Made by a program: the position numbers and the translations under genes | Part shown: positions 41,230 through 43,092 of the stretch, piece after piece | Layout of the letters: each line of letters opens with the position of its first letter | How positions within the stretch are numbered: the stretch's first letter is position 1 | Assembly (NCBI RefSeq): GCF_001613465.1 | Contig: NZ_BDCK01000033.1 | Location: 1 to 43,092 of the forward strand | Length of the DNA stretch: 43,092 bases | Source of the DNA: Nocardia niwae NBRC 108934 = DSM 45340 | Lineage (GTDB): Bacteria > Actinomycetota > Actinomycetes > Mycobacteriales > Mycobacteriaceae | Reading direction: 5' to 3' | The notes under the pieces: model-generated | What the model was told of the DNA's origin: nothing | Seen by the model: the letters and a program-made list of their open reading frames with translations, nothing else | Database searches by the model: none

Positions 41230-41400
41230 CTATTCGCCTCGAGCGTTCGGTCCAATACCCAGCATGGACAACAGCATCCGGCACTCATCGGCGTCCTCGG
41301 CGTAGGCCGCGACCACCCGCTGCGCCTGACGCGCGGTTTCGTCGGCGAGCGGTTCCAGATCGTCGTCCGCAATGTCGTTCGCGCTGCCCTTCACGGCCAT
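41230..41400 (-). CDS. Small conserved protein upstream of otsA (56 aa)
   Basis: The 56-residue protein is acidic and helical (ADDDLEPLADETARQAQRVVAAY, then CRMLLSMLGIG). ATG 41400 follows GGGAGGA. It lies 75 nt upstream of otsA on the same strand, so they may be co-transcribed. Its place matches Rv3489, a small protein of unknown function next to otsA in M. tuberculosis; this link is by position and size only. Confidence 0.65.
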   Translation of the reverse strand: MAVKGSANDIADDDLEPLADETARQAQRVVAAYAEDADECRMLLSMLGIGPNARGE

Positions 41401-41589
41401 CGTCAAGTCCTCCCGGCTCAGTGCGCTCTTACCCTGCGAAAAGCCAATGGTATGCGACGCTGGAGGGTGCGTCCGCCGGGGCGTTGACCGGAAGGCGGCA
41501 CTTGCCGCCGGGGCACCCCGGTCGATGCGTCCGCCCCGCAGGTCCCTATACCGTGGGGAACGCAGCACCAACTTCGCGAAAGGGTCGAC

Positions 41590-42408
41590 ATGCCGCTGGC
41601 CACGGTGAACGGGATTTCCCTCAACTATCAGGTGAAGGGTGACCGCGCCAAGGGCTCCGCGCCGCTCGTGGTCATGATCATGGGCACCGGCAGCCCCGGC
41701 CGGGTGTGGGAGCTGCACCAGGTCCCGGCTCTGGTCGCCGCCGGATACCGGGTCTGCACGTTCGACAACCGCGGGATCGCGCCGTCGTTCGAGGCGGCCT
41801 CGGGCATGACCATCGATGAGCTGGTCGCCGACACCGCCGCACTGATCGAGTTCCTGGACGAGGGCCCGGCGCTGGTGGTCGGCACCTCGATGGGCGCGCG
41901 CGTGGCGCAGGAGCTCGCGCTGGCCCGCCCCGACCTCGTGCGCAAGGCGGTCTTCATGGCCGGACACGGGCGGCTGGACCAGTTCCAGAAGACGCTGTCG
42001 CTCGGCGAGCACGAACTCGACGCCGCCGGGGTGAAACTGCCGCCCAAATACGAGGCGGCGATCACCGCGGTCATGAATCTCTCGCCCGCCACCATGGCGG
42101 AGCCGAACGCCGCGCGCGACTGGCTCGACCTGTTCGAGTTCACCGGCGGCCCGGTCCCGCCCGGCATCCGCGCCCAGCGCAGGATGGACCACGATTTCGA
42201 CCGAGTGCAGGCCTACCGCGCGATCCGCGTGCCGTGTCTTTCGATCGGATTCGCCGACGACCGGATGATTCCGCCGTATCTGTCCAGGGAGATCGCCGAG
42301 GTCATTCCGGGTGCGCGGTACCAGGAGGTACCGGACGCCGGGCATTTCGGATATTTGGAACGGCCGGAGGCGGTCAACAAGATTCTTCTGGACTTCTTTG
42401 CGGGCTGA
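41590..42408 (+). CDS. Alpha/beta hydrolase
   Basis: The 272-residue protein has the alpha/beta-hydrolase fold: oxyanion segment MIMGTGSPG (about residues 28-36), nucleophile elbow VGTSMGARVAQELA (Ser about 99), an acid region (FADDRMIPPYL) and the catalytic His in DAGHFGYLERPEAV (about 253). It matches the haloperoxidase/esterase-like group. Its substrate is unknown. ATG 41590 has an AAAGGG ribosome site. It lies upstream of mbtH on the same strand, with a 169-nt gap. Confidence 0.82.
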   Translation: MPLATVNGISLNYQVKGDRAKGSAPLVVMIMGTGSPGRVWELHQVPALVAAGYRVCTFDNRGIAPSFEAASGMTIDELVADTAALIEFLDEGPALVVGTSMGARVAQELALARPDLVRKAVFMAGHGRLDQFQKTLSLGEHELDAAGVKLPPKYEAAITAVMNLSPATMAEPNAARDWLDLFEFTGGPVPPGIRAQRRMDHDFDRVQAYRAIRVPCLSIGFADDRMIPPYLSREIAEVIPGARYQEVPDAGHFGYLERPEAVNKILLDFFAG

Positions 42409-42495
42409 TTGCGCGTCGGCGGGGGTGACAGCATAGGTAACCACCCAGGCGTAACGTCTTGCTTGCTAGTGTCGAAACAACGCTCGGGGTCTCTC

Positions 42496-42525
42496 GGCGC
42501 CAGGGGTTGTCAGCAACCCGGCGCC
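42496..42525 (+). promoter_or_regulatory. Hairpin in the mbtH leader region
   Basis: GGCGCC (42496-42501) pairs with GGCGCC (42520-42525), and GGTTG (42505-42509) with CAACC (42514-42518), around loop TCAG. The hairpin sits about 50 nt before the mbtH start and could be an attenuator or the end of the upstream hydrolase transcript. Confidence 0.4.
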
Positions 42526-42577
42526 GGGTGAACCAGGAGCGATCCCGTACATAGCGCCAGTATCCAGTGAGGTGAAA

Positions 42578-42817
42578 TTGAGCACCAACCCCTTCGATGA
42601 TGAAGACGGCCGCTTCTTCGTCCTGGTCAACGACGAGGAACAGCACTCTTTGTGGCCGGCCTTCGCAGAGGTTCCAGCCGGATGGCGAGTCGTGTTCGGC
42701 GAGGACAGCCGTGCCGCCTGCGTCGAGTACGTGGAGAAGAACTGGACCGACATGCGTCCGAAGAGCCTGCGTGACGCCATGGCCGCGGACGACGCGGCCC
42801 GTCAGGGCTCTGCCTGA
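42578..42817 (+). CDS. MbtH-family NRPS accessory protein
   Basis: The 79-residue protein opens STNPFDDEDGRFFVLVNDEE and has the diagnostic NxEEQHSLWP (here NDEEQHSLWP) and NWTDMRPKSL motifs, with the three conserved Trp. MbtH proteins bind and activate adenylation domains of non-ribosomal peptide synthetases. TTG 42578 gives the expected (M)STNPF start and follows GAGGTG; a GTG at 42572 is an alternative. No NRPS is in the window, so this is an orphan copy that may serve a synthetase elsewhere, such as one making a siderophore. Confidence 0.92.
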   Translation: MSTNPFDDEDGRFFVLVNDEEQHSLWPAFAEVPAGWRVVFGEDSRAACVEYVEKNWTDMRPKSLRDAMAADDAARQGSA

Positions 42818-43011
42818 TCCGTCGCGCCTTCGTCGCGGCGTGTTCGCGGCCGCCTGATGGTTCGCGTCCGAGTGACCGCCGATCGCGACCTCGTCGCCCG
42901 GCGGCCACTCGGCCATGAGCCGGGTCGCGAACGGCGCATGCTCGATCTCGCTTCGCTCGAAAGCGGTTGTCGGGCCGGTACGGTCGCGTTCGGCGTCGAA
43001 CGCGGATTCCG

Positions 43012-43042
43012 TTGTGGAGCGGACGCCGTGCCGGGCTATGAT
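43012..43042 (+). promoter_or_regulatory. Predicted promoter of the tRNA-Thr gene
   Basis: TTGTGG (43012-43017) and TATGAT (43037-43042) are separated by 19 nt and lie 15 nt before the tRNA. The spacer is slightly long. The region 42818-43011 holds no gene. Confidence 0.55.
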
Positions 43043-43057
43043 GGCAACCGCTTTCCC

Positions 43058-43092
43058 GCCTCCTTAGCTCAGTGGTAGAGCACTCGCCTTGT
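43058..43092 (+). tRNA. tRNA-Thr (anticodon TGT), 3' part outside the window
   Basis: The first 35 nt are a tRNA: acceptor arm GCCTCCT, TA, D-arm GCTC/GAGC with loop AGTGGTA, A, then anticodon stem CTCGC and loop bases CTTGT. The window ends exactly at the third anticodon base, TGT, so the amino acid is threonine. The 3' half lies beyond the window. Confidence 0.85.

Noticed and set aside
42421..42470. Possible IdeR (iron) box upstream of mbtH
   Set aside because: Only a partial AGGTAACC-type half is visible; the 19-bp IdeR consensus is not met.

Overview
The window is high-GC actinobacterial DNA with the gene content of a mycolate-producing organism, most likely Nocardia or a close relative such as Rhodococcus. 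The main evidence is a sterol uptake and side-chain degradation locus of the KstR regulon: fadA5, cyp125, ltp3/ltp4, echA19, fadD19, fadE26/fadE27, fdxD, an hsd4A-like SDR and a complete mce4 operon. An EspR-like regulator, otsA, an MbtH protein and a tRNA-Thr lie around it. Genus and gene symbols come from recognising sequence families by eye; no database was searched.

Layout. (1) 1-2105: a cut-off Pro/Ala-rich membrane-anchored protein, an ImmA/IrrE-type metallopeptidase and a seven-helix membrane protein, followed by the EspR-like gene on the minus strand. (2) 3162-13121: sterol block I. It holds divergent fadA5/cyp125, a five-gene minus operon (OB-fold protein, ltp4, ltp3, LLM oxidoreductase, SnoaL protein), and plus-strand Rv3520c-like LLM and acyl-CoA ligase genes. 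(3) 13322-16342: a compact accessory patch. It has two divergent, translationally coupled operons: five small genes leftward, and a small protein, a DUF6879 protein and an XRE/DUF5753 regulator rightward. (4) 16569-18170: an ECF sigma factor with a SnoaL tail and a VOC protein. (5) 18238-20731: divergent echA19/fadD19. (6) 20975-22890: an FAD monooxygenase and a TetR repressor with four 16-bp operators. (7) 23019-26691: fadE27-fadE26, fdxD and the SDR. (8) 26984-37317: yrbE4AB-mce4ABCDEF and two Mce-associated genes. (9) 37346-43092: a histidine kinase and response regulator, otsA with a small upstream gene, an alpha/beta hydrolase, mbtH, and the first 35 nt of tRNA-Thr(TGT).

How it works together. 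Mce4 imports sterol, CYP125 oxidises the terminal side-chain carbon, FadD-type ligases make the CoA ester, and FadE26/27, EchA19, the SDR and FadA5 carry out beta-oxidation. FadD19 and Ltp3/Ltp4 point to C24-branched (plant or fungal type) sterols. I located eight KstR-type boxes (TnnAACnnGTTnnA). The ATPase MceG, KstR itself and the ring-degradation genes are not in this window.

The observations I consider least expected are three. First, three KstR promoters share one geometry, TTGNC(A/G)-N17-TAnnnT-N7-GTG, which predicts repressor-occluded leaderless transcripts. Second, two tiny bridge ORFs (32 and 21 codons) fill the only gaps over 20 nt in the otherwise back-to-back mce4 operon. Third, the divergent small-gene/XRE patch contains two genes under 50 codons.
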